Below, in pieces: positions 32,601 to 43,547 of a stretch of DNA of 64,000 nt (the stretch's first letter is position 1; each line of letters begins with the position of its first letter). The notes under the pieces were generated by a model. That model saw nothing but the letters and a program-made list of their open reading frames with translations, had not been told where the DNA came from and did not search any database. The stretch comes from Craspedostauros australis (lineage: Eukaryota > Bacillariophyta > Bacillariophyceae > Mastogloiales > Achnanthaceae): positions 558,001-622,000 of the forward strand of contig JAMXDE010000010.1 of the NCBI GenBank assembly GCA_026770025.1, in the 5' to 3' direction. The position numbers were made by a program, and so were the translations under genes.

Positions 32601-35600
32601 GATTCGCATAGAGGGGGCACTTTGAAAAGGCTTCAACAGATTGAATCGGGAAAGCCGGAGTCATGTTGTGTGGTGACGGACCAGGAGCAGAATTTCGATA
32701 TGACGAACGAGAAGACCGCAGCGGTTGATTCACATGTATGGTGACGGGATGGTTGTGAGGTTCAATGTATGCCAGAGGCTCGCAACATTGATATTGTGGC
32801 ATCAAATTTCTTGTTGTGCAGCTTGCACGGCATCATCATTGACCATCCGCCGTCCCCCTTGCGATAACCGGACGTGCACCCTTCGACAGAATGTGAAGGT
32901 GCTGCCGTGGTAACAAATGCTTCTCCGTCCAGTTTTCGATCTCAAAAAGGCAATAATATCTCTCATGTTCGTCTTTTCTCAATACAGTCGTGCTTAGCTT
33001 TGTCTTCACATTGGTCAATTCGATTCTTGGACCAACAGTAGATGGCAGTTGTAAAATTGCGGGCATTGAAGCCCCATGAAGGAGTTGCATTGCTCTCTTG
33101 TCATCATTCTTCCTTCGTTGGGCTTGCTCAAGCGGTGAATGTAGTTTGCGAGCCTCGACGTGAAAACTCCAATTTCCATTTCGTTCCTCATGTTGGTTGC
33201 CGGCGTACGTTGCTGCTGGGAAGGATTGCTGCAGTCGATGTTGTTGAATGGAGCCAAAAAATGACTCTGCCTCTGTGCTGTCAGTGCTTCCTATCCTACG
33301 CTGGACAACGTCTGAAATACATGATCACAGCTCCAACGTGTATCATAGTTCTGGGAAAATAATGCGAGCAAAGAAGCCATAACGAGATCATGATTTAGAT
33401 ATGCACGTTTCCCTTCTGAAAGTCAATGCAGAGGAACCAAATTTTCCTCTTCTTCTCTACTGATTCTTTTCTGGTAGAATTCAAACCAATGTGTGCCACT
33501 ACTCCTCCAGTGAGAACTGTCGAGTCCTCGCAACCCCGTCGCATGGCCTGCATTGCATACAGAGTTCAACTTGTCCAATACCATGCGCCCTCCAGGTGGT
33601 TCGTGCAATTTTCGGATATCGAGTTTTCGTTCCTATCCTTCTATTGTTGGATCATACTCTGAGGGGAGGCCATGGGAGATTTGAACCACGAAACAAAGAC
33701 TTTTGCCAAGCACCGGCCCAGCGAAATATTTGTGGCGGGGCATGTCGATACTTCGACGCTTTGCGGCGCTGCCGATGAAGCCAGCTGAAACTTCTTACAC
33801 TTGTGCTGGTGACATAAAACACAGAATATGATATGATCAATTCTGCTCTCCTAGTCATTCTACTGGCTATGGGGAATCTTCGTGTTCTCTTTCATGTCCA
33901 ACCTGCTTGTCAGTGCGTTCATTCTTGCGAAGGCTATGTTCAATGAGGCAAGAAACCCAAGTGTTAGGACACACAGAGGACATGGGCTGGGTCGTTGAGC
34001 GCTCCACTAGAGAACTACGACGATGGTACTGTTTTTTCCAGTTCACATGGCAAACTCGATTGCGTCAGTGCGACATCACCACTAGGAGTCTCCGTTCGTA
34101 AATCTCTGATGAGGAAAGTTGTGCAAACGCCTCAATTGCAATGTGCAGAAAGAAATATGCACGTATTGCCAGAGTCAATTTGACCGTGCCAAAGCACCAC
34201 ACCTTATGACGAACCCGACATCTCTCGATTGCACTAGTTATTCGATATTGACTCGGCAATGGCATTTGAAGGCAATCCTTGGGTGCGGGGAAAACTGTTG
34301 CTCATCATCTGGGTACGCTATGGAAGAAAATGATGTTGCAAAATGTCTCATACGTCTTATCGTGCCAACCGAAGCATGCACAGAGACGCGCTACGCGAAT
34401 TATTCAAATTCCAGAAATGTATGGTGCATTTTCCGAATCTATGAAGCGGGACGTTTACATTTTGTCAAAATGGGAACTGTTGTCTTGGGAATAGACGATT
34501 GAATGTAATGGGGAGTTGATCTGTTGAAATCGCATTCATGGAAGCGGCATTTTTGAACACGTGGATCAGACCTGTGTCTGTGTGTTCTTGTGTTCGGATG
34601 GACAATACAGCAATATTGATTTGGTGCGTAGTTGCGTTCCATTCATGCCGTTCTCTTGCAAGAAGTTGTTCTCGCCTTGTTTTGCTAACCATTGCGGGTG
34701 CAAGTATTGGTCCTTTTGTGGAGCAAACGATATGGCGTCGTCTTTGCTTTTGATTGTAAATGCATTGTTGTGTTCACACTGAATGGCCCCTTTGTACGTC
34801 AGAACAAATTCCATCGCACCGTTTTGATACGTGTTGTTTCGATGCTACTGGAACATTCTGAGGTTGATTGACCAGTTGGGAGACTATCGATCATATTCAG
34901 TTTTCTCTGTTCCTGTTTCTTCATCTTGTCCATGTATTTTCTAGTGATAATTTGTTTCTGTCGCGACCATCCCATATTGTCTGTTGATGTTGATTGTTCG
35001 ATTCACGTGCGCATGTCCAACAACAATGCTATCATCTTTCTCATATATTTTGCTCGTCGATTGGTATCGGTACTCTCCAAGTTGCCCCTCATGTGGCGAG
35101 ATGAATTGCAGACATATTGTTGTATGCTACTATTTTTTATTTTCATTTCATTTTGAACAGCTATTGTGTCCAAATTTGTGTTCACATTTGTTGTTGCAAC
35201 TCAATTGATTGGAACGTGCGGTGTTGGATGTTTCCAGCGTGGAGTGCAGCAACATGGTTTTCGCAAGACTCCAAATTAACCCGCTCGCTTACAACATCAT
35301 GCCAGCAGAGTCGACGCGAGTACACGACCAAAGACGAGGAATGATGTCTGCGCACATCTATCACTTATCATTGCTTGTATGCACTACTTGTATTTTATAA
35401 ATCATTCTGCGCAGCATCGCGTAATTATTATTTTGGGTGGGTGCGAACGAAATTGAGCACGTTTATCTCGCGGTGTCATGGAATAGTTCCCCTCCCACAG
35501 CAAGTGACGCCTGAATGATGAATTTACATGTTACACTCTGGTTAAAACATTATCGACGTTGCCTAATGATGGTGGTTGTGCTTAATTCGCCGATTCTCCA

Positions 35601-35646
35601 TGTTTGCTCTCTCCTTGTTGCTTGCTCTAAATAATATCTTGGCGCA
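29670..35646. other. 6 kb AT-richer block without recognisable gene
   Basis: Base composition falls clearly below that of the coding parts, most strongly at 34.8-35.6 kb. Open frames are short and scattered on both strands. A few have protein-like composition: 31786-32094 (+, 102 residues), 34566-34814 (-, 82 residues) and 32836-33090 (-, 84 residues). None matches a family I know. A CGCACT/CACGCA microsatellite lies at about 30480-30535. No terminal repeats, tRNA or rRNA were found. It may be relaxed intergenic DNA or a heavily decayed insertion. Confidence 0.6.
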
Positions 35647-38600
35647 TCAAAGTTTGACGGTGAGGACGTAGCGCAAACGAACCTGCTCTTCGTTGTAGAC
35701 GAGGAACTCGTCGTGGTAGAAGGAGCTGGAGGCGTTTTTGCTTTCCTGCTTGCATGCGCCTTGCGGCACCTTCACCGTCTTGCCATCGATGGACATGGTG
35801 GACCACTTCTTGGGTTGAAGCTGACCCTTCGCGTGAACGGAGTCGAAACCCTTGGGGGCCTGTTTGAGGCTGGATGCGTGGTGCCCGTCTTGATCCACGG
35901 GGTGTTGCTTGCCCAGTGGCGCCTCGCACAGGAACATGCATGCGTACTTGGCGCCATACCCAGACGTGTACTGCGCGCTCTTCGCCTGCATGCTGGCAAG
36001 GTAGATGCCGGATCCGACGCGGCCGCCGGAGTGCGGCATGATGCGGAGTCCGCTGGTGATGATGGGGGCGACGACAGCGATGTTGGTGCCGTGCCACAGC
36101 AGGCACCTGTTGTCGACCTCATCGAAGGGCTTGAAACGATCGGCCTCGCCACCGCGATTGACGGACCAGACATTGAGGAGCTGCGAGTTCGAGGATTGAC
36201 CGCCGGTGCCCAGGAAGCATTGCTTGATGGTGCTGAACTCCATGGAATTCGGATCGACGAAGCTCAAGTCGGCGCCAAGCGACTTGTAGTGCTGGTCGAT
36301 GGGGTTTGGTAGGACGGTCTTCTCCGCCATCTCCTCGTGCTGCTCTCGTTCGATGCGCCGGACGGTCTCGTTGGTGTCGAACATGTCCATGAGGATGTTG
36401 CACATATCGTACCGCGAGCGCAACGCCTCATCTGTCTGGATCACGGGTGGCCTCGAGCGGCCAAAGGAATGCGGGATGGCGGTGTAAAAGTCCGACGACA
36501 ACGACATGTACGAATCCCGAATGGAGCGGTCGCCACTGAGCTTCTTTTCGATGTTGGCAAGGATGTCCACGCCGCGGTTGATCTGCTGCTGCGATGGCAC
36601 GCCGAGCGGAAGGCGCTTGAGGTCGAGGTTGAAGGAGCTGAGCGCCTCGTTGCGCATGTCCTGGGAAAAGAGCGTGGAGATGAGCTCCTGTGTCTTGGCA
36701 TGGAGTTGGCTGTCCATGTACTCCACTTCCTGCTTGTTGGCAGCCGGCGCGACCTTGTACTCATCGCTGACTTTCACGTTGTTGTCTATCTCGATCAGGG
36801 TGTATTTGCCGGTGTGGGGGACGAACTCGTCGGCTCCGAACGAATTCTTCGTCTTTGCTGAGAACTTCTTGCGGAATTCCTTGATGGCGTTGGTCGAGGA
36901 GAAGTACGGTCCCATCCACGTGCTGGCGCTGGACCTGGCTGGTTCGCCAACACGACCCCAGCGAAACCAGGCGAAGTACTCGCCAGTGCTGTTGTGTTCC
37001 AGGCACTGGAGACGGTAGTACTTGTTGTTGTTGCCCCCGATGTTGCATTGATTCAGCACAGCGTCATACCATAGGCCATCCTCCTCCAGCACTGTGAACG
37101 ATGATGCTTGCTTGCCGGCGACGGAGATATCTGGATCGACGGGATGACCTCCGCTATTGCTCTTTGCGTTGCTGCTGCTGCTGGTTGTGGTTGTGGTGGT
37201 GGCGTTGGTTGGCGTGGCGTTGGTTGGCGTGGCGTTGGTTGGCGTGGCGTTGGTTGGCGTGACGATTGTCGCTCCGTTGCTGGCGTTTGCGGTGGCACTG
37301 GCGGTGTTGGTGTTGACGCTGAGGTTGATGTTGGTGCTGCTGGCGACAATGGCCACTGGTGGTGAGTCGTCGAGGTTGCTGCCGACTGGGAAGCGGCGGA
37401 TGCGGCGTTGGGTGCGGTTGGGGTGTCTGACGTTGGTCTGCACGAGGTTGTGCAGGTCCACGTCGTATGCGTACATGCCGCTGTCGATGGATCGGCCGCT
37501 GATGTTCTGGTTGTTAGCAAATTCGTGGAAGAGCTGCTCGACGAGCTTGGAGGCGGAGGCGTCGTAATCGTACCATCCATCCTGCTTGTTGTCCACGCCA
37601 TCGTCCACCCAGTACTGCCACTTGGCTCCGGTGTAACCATTCAGCTTTTGTTCGAAATCCTGGCGGATGAACCGATAATTCTTGCCCTTGGTGGGTTCGT
37701 CGCGGTCTTCCCAGGCCAGCCCTGTCTTGCTCTTGAATTTGGACATGAACGAGCTGGTGGCCTCATCCTCATCCGCGTACTCCACCAACTGGGCTTGGCC
37801 CTTCGTCCCAGTGCGCCCCCACCGCGTGTACACTGCAAACTTCTTCTTCGTCTTGCGCTTGTCGTGGTTAAGGATAAGCTGGAGGATGAAGAATTTGTCC
37901 ATCGATTTGCTGGGATCGACGAGCACGAGCATGGCGTCGCACGGCTCCTCATCGCGGGTGATGATGGATCCCTTGATCTTTGCCTCGGGATCAATGACGC
38001 CCAGCGGCGCGGATGTGTCTGTGATGGCCTGCTTCAGGCCTGTCTTCCTGGTCTTCTTTGGCGGTTCTGCCTTTCTGCTTGTTTGCTTCTGTTTGCTGCT
38101 AGCAGCCTTGCGCTTCTTCGTCACTGCTGTTGTTGTGGCAATTGATTGTGGCAATTGATGCAGTTGACGCAATCACCGAATGGGATAGCACGCAAGGGTG
38201 AATAGTATTGGAACGCAACAGTACATTCCATCATGCAACAAAATGTTATATTTTGCAATATAATTATGAAATGGCATAATGGATGGTAGCACGATATCAG
38301 TTGGTGCAGTGTGGATGTATGCATGGATGTATTGCACGCACGTCGTGGCGGAGGCGGAGAGATGGCAGTGTGAGCGCGAGCGTCTGGGTGAGCGTCAGGG
38401 TGAGGGTCAGCGTGGACAGAGAACAATCGCAAAATGGCTTGCTGATGGCAATGAATCGCACTCCTCCTGTGGATGGAAACGTTGTGGTCCTCGTTGAACT
38501 GGTTGTGCTCCCATAGACACCTGCAGATATTGTGGATGCTCACCTTTTGCTGGCGCTTCTTCTTCAGTTGTTGGGACTGGCTTTGGCTTTTCTGCAACCT

Positions 38601-38652
38601 TGGCAAGCCTGGCGCTTCGCCTTGGTGGGATGGTGGCGGTGGTGGCTTTCAT
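35647..38652 (-). CDS. poly(ADP-ribose) polymerase with WGR-WWE-WGR-PRD-catalytic architecture
   Basis: Exons are 38544-38652 and 35647-38126 (862 residues), phase 1, giving EEAPAK-AVTKKRK. The N-terminus is Lys-rich (nuclear). Domains: WGR at about 113-193 (FAVYTRWGRTGTKGQ), WWE at about 205-282 (KWQYWVDDGVDN, GWYDYDASASKLVEQLF), a Thr/Asn-rich linker with PTNAT repeats, a second WGR at about 388-485 (YFAWFRWGRVGE), the alpha-helical regulatory domain at about 510-620, then the ADP-ribosyltransferase domain. The H-Y-E triad is present: LLWHGT, GSGIYLAS and DEFLVYN. It should use NAD+ to modify proteins at DNA breaks, as PARP1/2/3 do. Zinc fingers and BRCT are absent, so it is closest to the PARP2/3 type but with an added WWE and a second WGR. 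Confidence 0.93.
37200..37262. repeat. 15-bp tandem repeat in PARP linker (4 copies)
   Basis: Four copies of a 15-bp unit (GCGTTGGTTGGCGTG on the plus strand) encode PTNAT repeats in the linker before the second WGR domain. The unit length keeps the frame, so copy-number change would only alter linker length. Confidence 0.9.
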
Positions 38653-39833
38653 GTCGACAAGTTTGCTTGTGCTTGGACTTGTCCTGGTACGATGACTTTG
38701 TTGTGTTTTGTGATGATCTTCAACGATTGTTGTGATGCTTGTTGGTTGTCTTGTGATTGTTGTTGCGGTGGGGTTGTGGGATGATGAGTGTGGGTGTGGG
38801 TCTTCTCAACGATGCTGTTGTTTCCTTGGAGGTTGCTTTTTTTGTGGGTAGGTTGAGGAAGGGATGTGTCGAAGCGGATGCTGTTCCAGTGTCTCGGAGG
38901 CACCCAACGCTGTGTGTGTGCTCTCTGGTATCTTTTTGGCCCTTGTGGTGATGCTGTTGGTTGCAAGTTTCTGCATGAGCACATGTTCCTTCGGTCACGC
39001 ACACGCAAACTCCCTCCCTTGTGGCAGTCCGCCAAGATTTCACTCCGACCTCTCAACATTCGTTGTTTACGGCAATGAATAACAATTAATGTCGTACCGT
39101 GACATGGAGATATGGCGAACAGTGTCACACGTCATGACGGGAGAATAGAAGATTCGAACACGACAAACTCATGGAGAGTAACCAGGACACAAACCGAATC
39201 CTGGACGAAACAACCTTCGCTCTCCACTTCCCACACGCATGTGTTGGCAGTGTCTGCCGTTATTGTCGGCAGTCACCAATAACGTACGAACTACTATGAA
39301 CAGAGTGATCTCTATCTCTATCTCTCCTTTGCAGATGTTGCCATTGAGAATCGCAGCGATTCCGCAGAGAGTTGGTGATCGTCCGGTCTGCAGAGTCCTC
39401 GGAATCTTCGGAGCCCAATGTGCGAGCAATGGCAACGAACAACCTGGATGCGCTGACAGCATAGAATCATGAGTGGTCAACGGATGAGCACATACATATG
39501 ATAGAATACATCATTGAGAATCACGATGCTTGCTTGTGGCCCTCTCCTCTCTCTGTCTATCCGTCGCCCTGCACCTTCAAGGAAGTCGATGGGATTCGTA
39601 TCAATTCAAAACAGTTCATTGTTATTCAATCTACGAATACATAGTCGTAGTCGTACTTGTCCCACCAGTTCCTGCGCAAGTTCTGTTGTATAATATAATA
39701 CTCTATTGTACTCTCAATGGGTCTCCCAAACCCCAACCTCCAGAGACACTTGTCCCTGTTGGCATCTATCATAAAGGACCCCTCTGTCTTTTCATGCAAT
39801 CTATTATTCTATTATATATTATAGAATACAACG
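38653..39833. promoter_or_regulatory. divergent spacer between PARP and GST pseudogene
   Basis: No conserved ORF. The right end has an AT-rich palindromic stretch, ATTCTAT...ATAGAAT (about 39808-39829), just before the GST-like start, and an ATAATATAATACTCTATTG patch at about 39690-39710. GT-rich sequence lies at 38765-38800. Confidence 0.5.
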
Positions 39834-40543
39834 ATGGCTGGCACTGGCAGTGGCATCCGGAAGATCGTTGTGGCACTGGTCGCAGTGAAGCCACTTCCAC
39901 CCCTTGGCATCAAAGAGATCACAACTCTACGACCGGCCCCACCCCCTCAAACGTTCTTTCGAACAACTCCGCAAATCACCACGAGTCTTTCAACGGAACT
40001 ACATGAGCGCACCTACTTCGATGTCAGCAGTGGCCGGGCTGAGGCAAATCGCATCGTCTTCACGGCCCTTGGAATCCAGTTCAAGCATGTCCGCCTCAAG
40101 GGTGCGGAATTCGGCGCCAAGAAGCAAGAAGGATTGCACCTCACAGGCCTCCCAATCGTGAAGGTTGGTGACACCGAGTACACCCATTCAGTGGCAAACT
40201 TGCGCAATCGGTGGAGAGTACCGCGTCCAAGCTGTATCCCAACGACCCCAGGCTATGTCTGAGCATGGATCAGGCCCTGGACGTCGCTCAGGACATGTGG
40301 TCCCACTTCCTGCTGGAGAAGGAATAGGAGGCAAAGAAGAAGAAGAAGGCTAGAACGAAGTACATGGCAGGAAAGGGAAAGGTGTTCTTCGTACAGCTGG
40401 ACGAAATCCCCAACCGCACCGTTGGTCCCTTCATCGATGGAAATGACCCGCCCTTCGTTGATCTCAGTGTTGCGTCCGGAACCGTGAGGATGGTTGAGAC
40501 CGGCTTCTTCGACTGTGTTCCCAAGGCAAGTGAACGTGTGTAG
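39834..40543 (+). pseudogene. glutathione S-transferase-like gene, decayed
   Basis: The N-terminal thioredoxin-like half is readable (TYFDVSSGRAEANRIVFTAL, then LTGLPIVKVGDTEYTHSVANL), resembling sigma/mu/alpha-type GSTs. After SVANLR the frame changes near 40201, where the similarity continues in another frame (SKLYPNDPRLCLSMDQALDVA). An in-frame TAG follows at 40325-40327. The C-terminal half resumes beyond it (VGPFIDGNDPPFVDLSVAS, then GFFDCVPK), matching the all-helical GST domain. A few residues normally found after the SVANLR segment are missing. No GT-AG intron explains both breaks, so I call it a host pseudogene. A sequencing error or unusual splicing could rescue one break but hardly both. 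Confidence 0.7.
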
Positions 40544-40867
40544 TCAATACGCAAGCCAAAGATACATACTACAAGTTCTATCTCCTCACGATTGCAACGC
40601 TGACCCGTTTGCACAGCGGATTCCTTCTGCTCTGCTCTCTGCTTGACATACGACGATGATTTCTTCTGGTGCTGCATTAGGGTGCCATCCATCTTGATTG
40701 AACGGACCTACCTCTCATGCTCAAAACTGCATGCTGTGGGATACCGTGATATGATGTGACGTGATACTCGTAAACATGGAGCCAAGACAACTTCCCGGCT
40801 CTCTCAGCTTTGCCCACTGCTGTCGAGACGCATCCGGTGGTGACGTGATATTCTCCGGAATGGAATA
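40544..40867. other. convergent spacer between GST pseudogene and Na+/H+ exchanger
   Basis: About 320 bp. No gene or clear motif was seen. Confidence 0.5.
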
Positions 40868-42862
40868 TCATTCGCAAGCATTCCGTGAATGTGTGGTCTC
40901 TTCGTTGATCCATTTGTCGTCTTTGGCTGTACCGGGGCCGCTGGGACTGCCAGCACCAGCGCCCGTGCCAGTGCCGCCGTTATCACGGAACTCATCAGAG
41001 CCGGAATCAGAGTTAGAAGCCTCGTCGTCTGAGTTTTGCATGGAACCCAGCTCGTAGTTCCCGAGATGGTCACCGTTCCTTTCGATCCGTTCTGTCTGGG
41101 GGGTCGGCCCCCCGAAGTGAGGTATCAGGAATTCATCGTCCAGACGCTTCCACAGACCCTTCGCCCCGTCGTGAACTCGTCTGGCGGCGATCTCGGGGTA
41201 CAACGAGGCCATTCGACGTCGCTCAGGTGAGGGTGGTTGATAGGTGATGCTCGTGAGGTTCCAGTCCTGGGCGCCGTCATCATCGTTACTGAGTGCCATC
41301 GACAAGACGCCAGGACGCACATCCTCCTTCATGCCGAACAGGGTCAGCATTGGCTCGGTGAATCCACCGCAAACCACCGTGGTGAATATGCAAATGGACA
41401 GCGTGGCAGTCGCGTAAACCTCCTTGTTGGGGCCAGGCATGTTCTCGCTGAGGGCGAACGCAATCGCACCACGGAGCCCGGCGAACCACAGCACACACTG
41501 CATTTGGATCGGTATCTTGCTGTTCGTGCTGCTGTTGCGTCTGCACTGGTTGGCAATCCAGCTGAGCGGGAATATGTTGAAGAATCGTCCCACCAGGCAG
41601 AATACCAACGCCAAGACGGAGAACTGGATATCCCAATTCTCGAATCGTCCCGTGAAAACGCCCATCCCCATGTACACGAAGACCACCGTCTCGGTGATGG
41701 TGGCCAGCGTGGAGAAGATTTGCTCCGATGCCACGTGCGCCGTCGGGGAGAGGTTGTAGGAGTTGTAATGAGCCAGCACGATGCCCTGGAAGAACAGCGC
41801 CATGATGCCGCTTAGGCCCACAGCCTCCGCAGTGGCGTAGCATAGGTAGCAGAAGGAGAACAGCAACGACGTCTCCAGGTTGGGGTAGTCCGACAGCTGC
41901 GTGTGCTTGTACACCCAGCTGACGGTCAAGCCAAGAAATACTCCCACAAGGACGGAGAGCCCCGACATGGTCACGAATGACAGCAAGGCGCTTGGGACCT
42001 CGCTTCCCTTCCAGTCGGGACCCTCGGGGTCGTAGTACTTGAAGAAGGTTTTGAACAAAACGATCGCGATGGCATCGTTGAGCACGGACTCGCCAAAGAC
42101 GAGCGAGAACAGGAGCGGGTCGCAGTTCAACTCCGCGCTGCCCATGATCGATATGGTGGCCACGGGGTCGACAGCGCTGATGAGGGCACCGAACAGCAAG
42201 CTTTCCATCGGATTTTCTTGGTCGATGTCGCGAATTAGCCCGGCCTTGGCGGAGTAAAAGCACAGCAAGCCGACGACGAAGGTCGAGATCAGCGTTCCGA
42301 GCATGGCGTACAGGACGATGGCACCGAGGTTGTCGAAGAACCCCTTTTGGTCCAACGAGTACCCAGCCTCGAAGATGATCGGCGGGAGCAGGACGAAGAA
42401 GAAGACCTCTGGCGAGAATTGGAACAGCTCAAGGTCGTTCGTTGTGAGACGGGCGATGCCACCGATCACAACCCCGATCAGCAATGCACCAGCAGATTCT
42501 GGCAGTGAGTATATCCGGAAGCGCTTCACGTTGTAGGCCAGGATGATACACGCTATGAGCGTGACGTTCAACGCCAAGGCTGACCACGCATCGAACTCGT
42601 GCGCCTCTTCTGCCAGAACGGCATCGTGGAACGAACTTCCTGCCGACGTCGAATTGGCATCCACGGTGTCGGTACTCGTACTCGTACTCGTAGGTTCCAA
42701 AGTGCTGCTGTCGCTGCTGTTGCTGTTGCCACTGCCGTTGTAACCTCCGCCATCCCCATCCAGGGGAAAGTTGATGTTTTCCTCGGCCATCTGCCGGAAT
42801 GATAGGCCTTCAAACATATTGCGAATCGAGTAGTGTTCTTCTTGTTGGTACTTTTTCTGCAA
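40868..42862 (-). CDS. CPA1-family Na+(K+)/H+ exchanger, NHE/NHX type
   Basis: Single exon, 664 residues from the first Met. Alternative starts at residues 16 (MFEGLSF) and 25 (MAEENIN) are possible. A Ser/Thr/Asn-rich N-terminal segment precedes about a dozen membrane helices. Hallmarks: FFFVLLPPIIFEAGYSL (about 154-170, the inhibitor-binding helix), ALISAVDPVATISI (227-239) and FGESVLNDAIAIVLF (256-270, with the ND pair of electroneutral exchangers), then GLRGAIAFAL. It exchanges luminal or external H+ for Na+ or K+. The motif set is closest to the endosomal/Golgi NHE6-8 and plant NHX5/6 group, but location cannot be proven. The cytosolic tail is about 140 residues, acidic and Gly-rich, shorter than in plasma-membrane NHE1. 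Confidence 0.92.
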   Translation of the reverse strand: MQKKYQQEEHYSIRNMFEGLSFRQMAEENINFPLDGDGGGYNGSGNSNSSDSSTLEPTSTSTSTDTVDANSTSAGSSFHDAVLAEEAHEFDAWSALALNVTLIACIILAYNVKRFRIYSLPESAGALLIGVVIGGIARLTTNDLELFQFSPEVFFFVLLPPIIFEAGYSLDQKGFFDNLGAIVLYAMLGTLISTFVVGLLCFYSAKAGLIRDIDQENPMESLLFGALISAVDPVATISIMGSAELNCDPLLFSLVFGESVLNDAIAIVLFKTFFKYYDPEGPDWKGSEVPSALLSFVTMSGLSVLVGVFLGLTVSWVYKHTQLSDYPNLETSLLFSFCYLCYATAEAVGLSGIMALFFQGIVLAHYNSYNLSPTAHVASEQIFSTLATITETVVFVYMGMGVFTGRFENWDIQFSVLALVFCLVGRFFNIFPLSWIANQCRRNSSTNSKIPIQMQCVLWFAGLRGAIAFALSENMPGPNKEVYATATLSICIFTTVVCGGFTEPMLTLFGMKEDVRPGVLSMALSNDDDGAQDWNLTSITYQPPSPERRRMASLYPEIAARRVHDGAKGLWKRLDDEFLIPHFGGPTPQTERIERNGDHLGNYELGSMQNSDDEASNSDSGSDEFRDNGGTGTGAGAGSPSGPGTAKDDKWINEETTHSRNACE

Positions 42863-43547
42863 TCACTTGCACTCTCCGATCAGGAATGATGCATACGTGC
42901 GTGTATGGTATGGTACGACTATGTATTGCTCGGACTCCTGCATCAGCTGGTTGCTTGCGCCATTCTTTTGTCAACAAACACAGAAGTTGGCGCTTTCGGG
43001 GAAGAAATAGCCGAACGAGCAGCGAGCAGCCAGCCGTCCGCGGACGATCCCCATGGACGTGCGCGGTGGTGATGGCTGGTTTGGATTGTCACCGACAGGA
43101 ATCGGTGTGTTCTCATTCATTGTCCGTTCATGTTGGTCCGTTTGGAGTATACTAAACGAAAGTCCTCGTTTGTACGTCATTGATTGTTCGACAACAGCAT
43201 GGTACTGGATATTGAGTCGTGTATCTTCGGAACTGCACCCAACATCGTCATCTCTGTCCCAAAACAGGCACCTGCAGCCAAAAGATCATGCCGCTTGCGC
43301 GTATCATACCGACAACAGTACACACTACTACACCACACAACAAACTGAGACAAGCTCCCTCCCTCCTTCTCACAACTTCCAAGCAAGCGCCGCACCCACT
43401 GCTCTGCACCATTGTTACTTGCACGTACCACATACGGATACACAAACACATCATTACCTTGGTGCTCGATTATTGTAGTCTACCGACGGTACTTCCCGTG
43501 AGAGTAAGTAGATTTCGATCAGGAACGCGAACACACCGTCGACGAAC
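42863..43547. promoter_or_regulatory. divergent spacer, Na+/H+ exchanger and cysteine desulfurase
   Basis: 685 bp containing both upstream regions. No TATA box or conserved ORF was recognised. Confidence 0.45.

Noticed and set aside
33670-33695. Sequence resembling a tRNA T-arm (GGTTCAAATCTCC on the minus strand)
   Set aside because: The five bases on either side of the loop do not pair, and no acceptor or anticodon arm is found upstream.
34279-34494. Short frame with a P-loop-like GAGKT
   Set aside because: No Walker B or other helicase or ATPase motif follows; a five-residue match is expected by chance.
39530-40006. 158-residue frame overlapping the GST-like start in another frame
   Set aside because: No similarity to known families; the GST motifs lie in a different frame.
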